Shown piece after piece: positions 38,363 through 50,154 of a DNA stretch of 64,000 nt (within the stretch, counting starts at the first letter, position 1; each line of letters opens with the position of its first letter). Source of the DNA: Stratiolaelaps scimitus (lineage: Eukaryota; Arthropoda; Arachnida; Mesostigmata; Laelapidae); the NCBI GenBank assembly GCA_019614645.1, contig JABWDB010000016.1, forward strand, positions 4,464,001 to 4,528,000, given 5' to 3'. The notes under the pieces were generated by a model that saw nothing but the letters and a program-made list of their open reading frames with translations, was not told where the DNA came from and made no database searches. Made by a program: the position numbers and the translations under genes.

Positions 38363-41300
38363 CTAGGCGAATCCGACACCACGGCTGAATTTTTCATTTA
38401 GGTTGTTGAGGTAGGTCTTTCTAGCTGGGTTTTCATCAGCAGGCCGATTAATGGGCGTCCACACCGGTTCTCCAACGAAGAGACGTCGCGCCGTGATGTG
38501 GTTTGAGGTGTCGAGCGTGAAGCGGTGATAGATACCGGCTGGCACGATCAACAAGTCGCCCTTCTCCACGAGAACGCGAATCCACCTGTCCGTGCCGTCG
38601 CGGACATCGAAGTATCCGGAGCCTGTAACCGCCGAAAAGGTTTTGGGGAACGTATGTCAGTCTTCCATCGTTGAATTCTAAATCAACATTTTTTTGCTCA
38701 TTATTGTAATGAGCCAAGATCGTCAGGTTCATCATAGCATATCATCAGCCACAGTGAAGAGGACTGATACGCCGCCTGTGGCAGCAGGACGGGTGGCCAT
38801 GGAATCTGTCAAGTCGTGTGAAATAACTCACCCACCAAAGCAACCAGCCCCAAAAATAGATAGCCAAGCTTAATTGTTACAATAAAAAAACTGTTGTCTA
38901 CCTTTTTCAATGAGTCGAATCTCTTCGTCTGTGTGAAGATGCTCCTTGTAGAACGTCTTGATTTTATCTTCGTACGCATCGCCTAGCTTTTCTTTGGAAA
39001 TATCGCACACATCCTGGTAGGTGTAACCACGTTCATCGCGAATCTTCTTCAGCTTTCCAGAGGCCTCTGGACCAGCCCAGTCTGCCTCATCGATCTGCAG
39101 TCAAGCATAAACAGTAGTTCAAATAACTAGCTTGATACTGCCAACGCTCGAAACGAGCTCGAACTAATCGCAAACAGGCAAGGACACCTGATCGTCTCTC
39201 GTACTTCTCACTCGAATCGGTGTAGCGAACTATCTTAACGTGCAATGCAAACCAGCCGAAATCAATAGTAACAATAATATCATTAGTATAACTGTATGTA
39301 AATATACAAAGTTCTGCTTGAAAAGCGTACACATTTTATAAATCTCTCATCTCATCTCATACATTTGCGTTGGAAAGCTTCGTTTTGGGTGGCAGAAACC
39401 CGCCGCAAGTATTTGACGACGCAGTGCGCTGTTCATGCGTCCATCTCATATTCTCGGGCTGACTCTCAGCCAACATTTAACGTACACGGAATTGCTGGTA
39501 CGTCCATATTTTCTACTTTGGGCATCCACAATCCATCCATTTTGCGAATGCGAAGCCACAACTGTTTCCAGTAGAGATAAATAGGACAAGAATCTGCCGA
39601 CGCCGCAATCGTTAATATACTACATAATAGTCTATTAGTGTTTACTAGTCTATGATCTATCGTAGTATTAGTAAATCGGCCTATAAGCGCTGTCATGGGC
39701 AATTTGAGCTCACTAAAATCAATGTAATTATAGCACTCTCTACTAGCCTCGCAATAGTAGTAGTACAAATAAACGCATATATTAACTTCAATATGATATT
39801 ATGCTTATTTACAGCTTCCTGGTCGTCTCTTAGGGGAAATACACCCCTTATATTGGATGCTACAGCGATCGAGACAGCGTTGAACCACCCGAGGGTCCAC
39901 AGCTCGGGAATGCTTCGGTTATTTCTGCATTAATTTACAGAGCTCTTGTTGTCTATCACGTATTTGGCCAGCCTATGCTAAGGCCCTGCTAAATCTATGC
40001 TAATCGGCCCTTTCGCCCAATCAAAAATGGCCAGACAAAAGTCCACCCGAAAAAGGCCTCCATCGCAAGGCAGAGTTCGCCGTGGCAGCGTCAAACGACA
40101 AGCTGACGAAGAGACAAACTACACAAAAATAGAGTATCGCTGATCCTATAGCATATCACTATTCGGTATTACCAAAGTAAATGTATCGCTGGCCAACGGG
40201 ACAAAGCGCATTCTGTTGCCAAACGCGGACGCCGAGCCGTTACAACTAAGTGATCACAATAAAATCGATTCCGTGATCGCATCTCTCGGGCGGGACGCGG
40301 GGGGTGGCGAAATGCCGAAAAATGAAGGTTACCACAATATGTCAATGCATTCAGCTCTGATGCATTTCGAGCGTCCGCTAGGGCCAGTGCCAAAATAAGA
40401 GGCTGGTCTTCCAATAAGGCGGAATATTATATGGAGAATCAATTTCAACTTCTGTAAGCTGAGTCCAGTTAGCCTATTTGTCATCGTGAGCCTATCCTAG
40501 TAAATTATGTGCAGGCAACGGCAGCAGTCGACACAGCGACAATGTCCGCGTGCGTTAGTTTCCGCTTATAAACGCGGTTCAACACATATTGCAGTCCGCT
40601 GGAAACGCGACGGACAGCATTGTCGATTAACAACAGAGAGACTGAAAATTGCCAAGAGAGATGCTACTCATTAGTTTGGCCGTTGTGACGACAATTCTTC
40701 GAAGTTACGAGTACGCCGGAGTATACGCGATTGATCCGGAGTTGGCGGTAAACTATGTGAGCATCCAGCATATCGTCTATGACTTCTGTGGAAGAAACTC
40801 CACTGTGAGAACTGTCGTTCTCGACGAGTTGAAATTTAATAGTCGAAAACTTCTTGAAGAAGTTGGCTGTGCAGTTTTTTCGTTTACACCGAATCTAAAC
40901 ACGTCTTGGACCTTGAGTGACACTGGAAATTCGGCTAATTTGAGCAAAATTCGACCTGGTGCAAGTTTCAATTTGCTGGCAATTAACATCACTACGTCTG
41001 GTCTGCTAGATCTGTTAAATAAGCAAAGCATGTTTAAGGGATTGAACGATGTCGTTTGTCGTATTGTTCTCAAGGACCTCGCCCAGCCGAAGCATGGTAT
41101 CGCTATGGCCTGGAACGCCTCGTGTTGTCAATCTCTGCTGATTCGGTTTGGTGACGCGAACGTCGACCTTCAAAACCAGCTTGTGAACGGAAGCTTGCAG
41201 GGGACTGGAGACAATTTAGCGTGGACCGATATCGTTGTCGCCAATACGAGCGCGCGAACAATTTGCTTTCAGTGCGGCTTTATCCGGTCAAAACAGACCA

Positions 41301-44300
41301 GTAGCCGGGGTCCTCACCTATTTGTGCATTATCATAATGAGACGCTTGCAGGGAATATTCATGTCATATTTATAAATGCCACGCCACACTTTCTGGTCAA
41401 GGCGGAGAAAACCGCCGATGGACGATGGATCGGCATACCGAGCACGGAGTTCCCGATGGTTAGCGATCTCGGGAAGTATCTCAACGTCACAATGACACTC
41501 ACGCCAAATAGCGACAATACATGGGGCGCACTCAACCAGACGGCAGGCGAATTTACCGGAATGATGGGAAAGATCTTCAAACGACAGACAGACATGATCG
41601 TTGCCGAAGTATCAATGAACGAGGAACGCAGTCGGGTGGTGGCCTTCTCGGCCGAGTTTCTAGTAGAACACTGCAACTGGGTCCTGCCACGGCCTGAGCG
41701 TCGGTCGTCAGCGTACTCGCTTCTGTGGCCTTTTGACAGGTACGCCTGGGTCTCATCTGGCGCGTCCTTCATCGCGCACGCGATAGTCCTCCTCGTGTTC
41801 GTGCGCATCTACCGCTGGAAGACGTTCCGAAAAAACTACAGCCGCCCAGGCAACACCTACCTGCCGGGCGTGACCATGCTCATCGGACAGACGCTCAAAC
41901 AGCCCACAGCAAATTTTTACGAGTTCCCGTTTGTTTCGTACAAACTCGTCGTCATCAGCTGGTGGCTAGGGATGTTTGTGCTGATCAACTTCTACTCAAC
42001 GTGCTTGCTGTCATTTATGAGCTTGCCCGTGTTTGCACCGGCCCTCGACACGTTTGGGGCACTCGAAAAAGCTGTCGCATCGGGCTCGGTGCAGGTTGGA
42101 GTGCACCTCGATAGTTTCCAGGTACAAATTTTGACACAAACAAATGTACAGTTGACTGATTAACTCTACATGGGTCACGAAAATAGACACAACAGCCTAA
42201 ATACACCGTGTCCGCAGGAGACAGATGCGTACCCCTGTAACCTATGCCGCTAAATATGAGCCCTCTCTTATTTCAGTATAGCGTTTTGGAGGAGCTGAAC
42301 ACCTCACTTGCCACACGAATCGTCGAAAGGCTGAAGGCCACAAAGTCACTCTTCGCAGAAAGGCGATCGGAGGGCGTACAGCGGGTTGACAAGGTTAAGG
42401 GCTACATCTTTGTCGAGCTCTCGTCGACGGCCAAAGGCGTTATTCAGGAAGCGCATCTCAGCGAGAAACTGATGCTGTCGAAGGACACATTCGGTCAAGG
42501 AGGCACTTGTTGGGGTTTGCAGAAAAGGTGCTACTTACTCTCGAAGGTGAATAATAGAATATATGTCAATATTTATTCAAATATAAAAGTGGACGATAGA
42601 ACGTCCAGAAATACATCTGAGAACAGCACCGTCCTCTATCAATACTTAACAGAATATAATACGAGAATAGGCTATGTTGTTGTTAAAAAAAAACAAAAAA
42701 AAAACGCCTACCTAACGCGCGAGTTGTTTTCGAGGGCATGGTGCACAGCGACATCTTGCAGGGTGCTCATTACATATTGTTACTATTCAATTATTGTTGT
42801 TATCATTGTCGTTGTGTAATCGTCGGTCGGCCAAACTATTGGGAGGTTTCTCGTCTCTTGAATAGTTATTTCAAACAATGACGTCTATTCGGGGATTGAC
42901 AATTTGTTATGGACTTTTACCCTCCTCGGGTTCATAAAATCTAGTCTCGCATAACTGACTAGGACTCCAACATTGCGCGCGTTCATTTTTCGATATGACT
43001 CCTTAGCAAAACACACATACTAGATGGGTCAAAACATCCTCAAATGATTTTACACTTGCCGTAAATTGCATCCAGCTTCGTTGTTGTATGGGTTGCGTCA
43101 CAGCCCTTAACGGGTAGTGGTGTTCAATACAAGCCCCAAACACGTAAATGTCCATTTTGGTGACATCATCGCTTCCATTCGTCGATGTCGTGAAAATAGA
43201 TAAACGACACCACAACCAGCACCGATCATCCATCGGCTTTGTCGTTTGCCATCAGCCGTCTCAAGGATCATCCTTTCCGTCAAGACAGAAACCTTCCACC
43301 GTTGATGAGCCGGACATGCTGATACAGGACAGGTATTGACCCATGTAGTATTTTTATCTTGAAGGTGCTTCCCCTTTATCTTGCCGTAAACAACTCTACG
43401 ATAGTGGTTGGTTGCCATCCCGTCTGTTTAAGGTGAACACGTTCCTGCGGCGCGAAGTTCGCGCGGGCTTGATTCAGCATTATTTATCCTATTCGACGCC
43501 CCGCAAGGCCGAGCAGGCCATCGGACAATACAAGGTTGGTTCGGGAGGACATATAAAAGGGTGGCTACAGCCTGTAATCGTTAGCCACAATACCTGTATT
43601 TCTGCCTCAAACATAATGCATTCATATTGGGGTATTGGTGGATAAGTTGTCCACGAAGTAATCATGTGATGCCAGATGTATTATTAGCGACACAGCGAAC
43701 ACGTATATTCATATTTAATTGGCCAACATTAGTAATCTCTCGATTTTCTAATTAGGACCTTATGTTGGATGAATTTATGTGCCACTTCATTGTCTACCTC
43801 ATCGGAATAACGACGTCCGTTATAGCGTTCTGTATGGAAAAGTATATCGCCAAGCGCACAGAGGTCCGAAGATGGCTTCCATTCTGTCCGAAGCGGTTCG
43901 CCTGGTGGGTCCGCAGAACACAACTGAGGAACGATGTGACCAACTTCATAGAACAGGTGATAACCGAATTCACGTAGTCTTGCCATAGCAAAACTTAACC
44001 GACACAGTAGCAATTTCTTATTGGCTGTTTGATAAGGTCATCAAGCAGTCTATCAAGTAACATAATAATAAATGATAGCAGACCCGTGATGGTTGAACAG
44101 CCAGAGGTTGAACTTACTAACTTAACTTCTCAATTATGTTATATGCTCCATTTGCAGAATCGGACTTATCAGCGATGGTCGGTTCACGACACGACAGGCC
44201 GGCGTGTCATTTCTTCTGATATTTACTATGAGAACACGGTCGGTAACGGCGCACGAAGCTCGTCGATCCTTGCTTCGATCCACGAATATCCATGAGCTCA

Positions 44301-46232
44301 TATTGTGAACAATATATAATTTTAAAATTAACAGCAGGTGCTAATACAGCAACATGCCCGCGGTGGGAGTGTCGACACCCAGGGTTTCAGCCGACGGAAG
44401 AAAACCCATAAAAATAGCGAGTAATAACTGCAACAGCGTATGCCACACCTGAAGGATTCGATTTGCTCATTTCCATTGGAGCATATGGATCACTTTGAAA
44501 GACTGAGCATGGGACGGACGAATCCTATTGGAAAGAGACAACAAAAGTGTTGAGCATGCACAGCCCCGACCGACCCGAGAGGCGCAATGAAAAAAATCAT
44601 CCAGGATTTCTACAGAATGTATGGTTTGGCAAAAAATTTATATGCAGCGTCAACATCGGCAATGGGCATTTCATTAACTGTCCTAAGACCCAAACTTGAT
44701 GTAATTTAGAGCCATGGGCCTGAGTGCCTGAAATAAATCACAGTGAGTACATACGAACTGAGGCGATCTCACAGTTAGGATATGTGGAAGCATGTTGTTA
44801 TAGATAATCAATTCTCCAAATAACCGGTATTCATAATAGGAATATTCGTAAATATAAAAATATTGAAAAGCAACCATTTTTCGTAGTGATCGTTGTGGTC
44901 CAGTGTTTGTTTGTGATAGCCGATAGCTGCTGATTAGCTGTCACACCGAGCGATGGAACTATCAATATTTCAATGTGGCTATTTACGAATCATTACGTAG
45001 TCATGTTTATCGGGCTTCGGTCGCCTCGACACAGCTCAAGTGGTGAATCCTATTTAAAACGAGAGTCACTCTAACAACTCAGGTAGGCGTATCAACGGTG
45101 CCAGTCCCCTTATTCTGTATTTAGTAGTTTTCATAACTCGATAGAATCAATGGCCCCTAAATTCGACAGTTTGTTAGTAATAAATGTATTGAAAACAATA
45201 AATGTATCTATATCGTATATAAAAGCCTAAAAATATGATTATATATATATATATATGTTTCCGCGAAATGGGCGTCAGCTTTCTCACAAGATCTGCAAAA
45301 TTACACTGCCATTCACTCCATAGAAAAATATAGCTTTTTCTTAAAAAAGTTGGATATGTTCTTCATAAATAACGCAGTTGACCGACCGGGCGATATACAT
45401 ACATACAATACGCCACAGTAGAAATAACTCATTGGTATCACGCTTACTCGTGACAGGCGGCAAGAAAATAATCTACAATATTTCTGGTTGTGTCTACAAT
45501 GAGATATATTTAAATGGCAACTGTATTGACCATAGCTACAAATAAGCTCAGCCGGCTTTCGTATTCATTTCAACTATTCATAATTCGACATTATTATTAT
45601 TATTCTATATTTAAAGAACATTACTTATACAGCAGAATGCCGATTAAATGAAAAACTCGTGCGCGAACACTTTCTACTTTGGCTCACTATACAGCACACT
45701 CGCTGCTAGACTAGATATTTGACTCTGGTCACATTAACGAAAACACGAATCGACTTGTACACAGACGCCATCTTTCATATCACTTCTTTCTAGTTGGTGG
45801 TAATCACGCAGCCATGCGAAGTATACAACTCGATACAACTGGAAGACAATACTGCGCACTTCTTACAATTATCACTATGGTGACAAAGACAGGTCCACTA
45901 GCGTTGTTTGACTGCAGCATAACACAAAAACGCTGTCAGATAACTTCCGAGTTCTGTATGTCTGCCAGTGACTCACTGCACTCACGATAATTAGCTCATT
46001 AGGCGTCACAGTGAAGATCATATTTAGTGTCAATTAGTCGCATACGACAGCACTCACTACAACAACAACCGCTGTGTGTTGTTCAACATGTGTTGTTCTC
46101 AATTCTCACCTTGAAATACAAAACACCGGTTTTTTTGTACAGCGTCTCAAGGTCGACGTCCTGCGGCGGGTCAAGCTCGTGTGGCAACCGCTGATCCGCG
46201 TCCGAGCTGTCCATGTAGTAAGCGCGCACCAT
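38363..46232 (-). CDS. Adi1: Acireductone dioxygenase (ARD), complete, 3 coding exons around a 7-kb intron
   Basis: Cupin metalloenzyme of the methionine salvage pathway that oxidises acireductone to the keto-acid precursor of methionine plus formate (Fe form). Exons on the minus strand: 46232-46110 (41 codons, starting [10 protein letters not shown]), 39094-38902, 38622-38363. Junctions are AAG|GTGAG to TGCAG|, then AAAG|GTAGAC to ACAG|; phases 0 and 1 match, giving 576 nt (191 aa plus TAG), slightly longer than human ADI1 (179). Metal ligands are visible in EHLHTDEE (His93, His95, Glu99) and His138 in AGIYHRF. The family signatures GSGYFDVRD and RLFVGEPVW are present. Intron 1 is about 7.0 kb and holds a complete gene on the opposite strand; exon 1 was recognised from its N-terminal similarity and its perfect phase fit. 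An AG lies 4 nt before the ATG, so a 5' leader intron is possible. Family assignment is secure; the long intron is inferred from sequence only. Confidence 0.93.
39455..39496. repeat. Short dispersed repeat, copy 2 (in ARD intron 1)
   Basis: Partner of 30801-30842, in the same orientation. Too short to classify. Confidence 0.6.
40567..40597 (+). promoter_or_regulatory. Core promoter (TATA box plus initiator) of the ionotropic receptor gene
   Basis: TATAAA at 40567-40572 is followed about 25 nt later by GCAGTC, which resembles an arthropod initiator (CAGT). This predicts a 5' UTR of roughly 55 nt before the ATG at 40649. The motifs are seen; the start site is inferred. Confidence 0.4.
40649..44295 (+). 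CDS. Ionotropic receptor (variant ionotropic glutamate receptor), complete, 5 exons
   Basis: Ligand-gated cation channel of the protostome ionotropic receptor (IR) type, expected in the plasma membrane, often of sensory cells. Exons: 40649-42121, 42277-42546, 43433-43534, 43756-43956, 44158-44295; every intron is phase 0 with GT-AG ends, giving 727 codons before TGA. Order: hydrophobic leader about residues 6-27; an extracellular N-terminal part with many N-glycosylation sequons; ligand-binding half S1 about 240-350, including [10 protein letters not shown] (326-334), where iGluRs have the glutamate-binding Arg region; M1 about 366-388; pore loop about 403-424; M3 about 432-457 ([12 protein letters not shown]); S2 about 460-615; M4 about 620-643 in exon 4; a basic C-terminal tail. 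Family membership rests on this topology and the S1/pore pattern. The pore and M3 lack the classical SYTANLAAF motif, as is common in divergent IRs, so the ligand cannot be predicted. It lies wholly inside ARD intron 1 on the opposite strand. Confidence 0.88.
44732..44737 (+). promoter_or_regulatory. Candidate polyadenylation signal AATAAA of the ionotropic receptor gene
   Basis: First AATAAA noticed after the receptor stop codon, about 440 nt downstream. Assignment is positional only. Confidence 0.3.
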
Positions 46233-49200
46233 TTTGCTAACGTTTGCGGAAACAACAAAGTGGGGTACTTAACGTTAGTTAATAGCGTGATACGCAGTAC
46301 TCACACACACACACACAAACACCAGATATACTAATAATAATAATAACAGTTATTTTCACACGGCCCTGCGTAGCATACAAAGTCAAACACCCGATGTTTG
46401 TATAACTAAAAGCAAACGGCGCGCCCAAAAACTGATTTTTGTCACGCACCTATCGCTCACCTGTTTGTCGATTCCCGCACAGCGATACGCCTTTCAACAG
46501 TTGATTTTAGCTAGGCGCCGAAAGCCGGTGCAGGACGAATCTTTCGACGGTGTCGCGCTCCAGCAAATGCCCACTCCTGTTGATGAGTGGTACATAGATT
46601 CGTTGAATTCCGCCAGCGGATTCTCTTTCCCCATGGACTAACGGGCGGCCAATCAGCCGTCGATCAGTCGCTCGGCCACGCAGCCGACAACCCGCCTTGT
46701 CTTGCTCACTGAGCTCCCGTAGCGCGGTGGCAGCGAAAAGCTGACGTTGACTACGACAGCGGCCAACAACAATGATCTCTGCTGGCGCTGGTGAGGCGAG
46801 TGTCTCTGGTGCAGCACCAGCTGCAGCTAGTCAATGTGGAAGTCTCTCAACGCACGGCATGAGGGTGGACAAATAATAAAAAAATAATTGCTATTTACAC
46901 CCATTGATATATGACTGATATATATAAGGACCTCTATACAAGGTATGACCTAAAGAAGGATCTTTGTGTAAGGGATGCTGTCTGCAGGCTGGCCTTTAGT
47001 CGATCAATCTCACAGATCGTGAAACATGGTTTACAATAGGATACGACAGTAGGACAATACGGATTCATTAGTCTTATGGAAATAATCTGCATTACTAGTT
47101 GTTACGAGAAAGGGAAATGGTCGATGTATTTTATCGAACAAAGGCGAAGCCATTTCAAATATACAATCGACGGAGCTCTGATTGCTTTTGGCCGTCAATA
47201 AGGCGTAACAATAACCCTCGAGTATTTTGAAGAGATCTCTCAACTTTGAATCGATTTCCTGCAATTCGATATACTCACAGTCTTTGAATAGTATAACCAT
47301 GTATCGAACTACCAAATTTATGTTAGGCAATATTGCAAGGTGCCGTCATCTACAATACCTAGTTTTTGCAGCGTTTGACACTGACGTAGCTATCAATATG
47401 ATCCACATTTGAATTATTATTACCACCAATTGCCGGTTCGATCGATTGTCTTTCTCCTATTATCAGATTCTGTGTAGACAAGAGTGTAATAAACCTATTG
47501 CCAGGATGTCTACTGTGAAAAAACAATCGCATAATTTTAAAATAACCATTTTCGGTTCGGATCTGCGACCTCCCGAAAATTGCTCGATTTTCAGTTCAAT
47601 ACGAATCGATTGAAGCTTAGACCTACAAGAGGCCAGCGTCTCTGTCTTCCTTTAGTACGCACCGCATATGAATTAACAAACGGTAGCGATAAAAACACTT
47701 TACGAAGTAAGTACATGGTGCTACCAGGGTGACATAAACGGAGTGCCTCAATCAAATCGGTGACCTTCGAAGCGTAACGCTAATCCGCCGGTCGATAAAC
47801 GATATATTTTCTAATTGTTTTAATAATTTTTTTTCTAATGTGAATTTAGTCATTGTAAAATTGCAGTTACCTCAATGAACCGTCGTCATGTAGACGAATT
47901 TGGAACAGCCAGTCAGAGACAACGAAATTTCTCCTCCTCAAGATCACATACACATATACTTATACTTGAAATAAACAAACGTTATTTTGATTGAATATTA
48001 TATCATTTATTATTATTAATATCATCATTATGATTATATTTTTATTAATATTCTTAATAAACGTGATCACAGCATTCAGATGCGCACGCACACACATACA
48101 CACAACAAAATGATTTCCATATTGTTAATAATCGTAATACTCAATTCATCACCTCAATGGATCGGAGGACTGTCATTACGCGACGACATTTTGATTCATG
48201 ACTAATCAAGTGAGAATTGCTGGAAAAAAAAACAGATCCAAATGATCAATTGATTGTCAATTTACGTAGAGTGATAGCTAAATTGTAGTAGTAGTACTTC
48301 GCGGGTCTCCCTCTCCTATATCACGATAACTGATGACCCTAGTTATCGCTTTGAATCTTCCATTTCTTTATTGAAACATTCTCCTATCCCCTCTCCCTCT
48401 CTCTCGATGTTTCGCTCCTCCCGAACAGATGTACGAGGCAACACAAAAAAACGAATAATTTTTCTTATTCATTCAAATCCGAATGTACATTTGTTTGTTC
48501 TGTTGGAAATTATTATGAATTTATTCTAAATATAATGTCTTGTTCGTTTTTTATCATTATTTCTGAATGCTTAGTATCGTCCACGCTTCATCGTCCATTT
48601 GATCTTTGTTCCTTTTCATTTCATTATTAGAAATGCACCTAATATATTTTCACGTCTCGTGCCGGCGGCCGTCATTCATTCTTTGCTCGTGAGGCCTTTT
48701 TTTGTTCTCAAAATCGCAGCAAAGTTCATCGTCACCCGGCGACGTCAACGTGTGATTGTACCACGCCTTCACTGCAACCACCTTTATGTCGATATCAAAG
48801 CAAATCAAACGGCGACTGTTGCCTATATGCTGTGTTATCTAAGCACCATAAGATATCTAATCGTATGGTGCTGCATAGCCACTGCATCGCTTCATATGGT
48901 TGCTCAGCGGTTCCTGCTGTGGGCCGCAGTAATTAATAATCGTTAATGGAAGTTGTTGCTGTTATTGTCGTTGTTATTGTTGTTACGTAAAATATACTGA
49001 ATTTCATCTAAAATCTTTGTGGCTACTCTCTTGGTCCTCATATACATACGACATAATACAATATCGGTATCATTGTCTATCTGATACCACCGTTCGGTAT
49101 TGCACACATCGTGTGTATATCACACGTCTCTTCTACTGAAGCCTGTAAGGGAATCAGCAGTCGTGGTCAGGCCGGCTGCTTTGCAGGCACTTTGTGTGAC

Positions 49201-50154
49201 TTGGACGACTACGTGTTTGTTTGTGTGTGTGTGTATTTTTTGTTGAGTAACCGTTTTAATCGTCCTTGACAATATCATGGACAGTTCCAAAGGTTGCCCA
49301 GTTTTGTGAGCTCCCTTCTATTTACCATTGTATAATCAAGGCATTCAATGGTGACAACAACACACGACCTTGGTGCTATGCTAGTTATACGTTACATCTA
49401 TCAATTCAATTCCCGCACTAATATTTGCTGAGGCAAATTCGTGCGTATAATTCGTGTTGAGAGAAGGTGGACGGGTCTCCATAGGTTTTCGCAAGTCTAC
49501 GGGTCAAGAACATGACTCCCATATTATTCTAGTCATTCATTCGCTGCTCAGATTGAGTTAGTTAGCTTTCATCGGCCATTGCCCTCGCCGTAAATTCGTT
49601 GATCAGATATATTGAATGGAATCACCTAGTAACAGATCTTCGCGAGAGCGTCAGATAACAAAAACTCGTCGAATGTTTGGTTGTAACCCTATTTCATAGG
49701 GTTTCAACCTCCGCCACCGATTCATGGTCGACCGTTAAGTATATCATGGAGCTTACCAATGTATATAAAGAATAATAATTAACACACCAAACGAAATGCG
49801 TAGTTTAAGAAGCGGATCATTGAGCAGTATTGGCAAGGAAAGTCCTTTCTGGTTCACGCATCCTAGTAAACAACATACTTGATAACTAACTATTCAGTGG
49901 TTCCGTTAGGCCGAAATTAGGTAAAAAAACCAATGAATTAATGGCAAAACGCAAATTATGTGTCGATTTAGCTGAACCAAATACAAGTGCATGAAACGAC
50001 CGAATTTTCCCGGATTTAGCAGTCGTCATTTGCAATCGTTGGTCTCGGGAGGTAGAATTTTAGCTAAAATATATACGGCATATGATAGCTGTCGTCTGTT
50101 AGCATCTGCCGACATCGCTGACTGTCTCGTTGCCTTCGGTCCCCTTGGAAGTGC
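46233..50154. other. Intergenic region between the ARD 5' end and the CPR 3' end
   Basis: Should contain the ARD promoter (46.3-46.8 kb is GC-richer) and the CPR 3' UTR. AT-rich from 46.9 to 49 kb, with ATT-rich patches near 48000-48060. AATAAA motifs on the minus strand at about 48366 and 48520 are too far from the CPR stop for confident assignment. A short perfect inverted repeat, AACCCTAT-TTC-ATAGGGTT, lies near 49685. No other gene seen. Confidence 0.5.

Noticed and set aside
39466..39768. Minus-strand frame containing LYWK, considered as ARD exon 1 because mammalian ARD has LYWK
   Set aside because: The rest does not match ARD and the 46232-46110 exon fits N-terminal homology, length and phase exactly.
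41359..41808. 149-codon minus-strand frame inside the receptor exon
   Set aside because: Shadow of the ionotropic receptor coding sequence.
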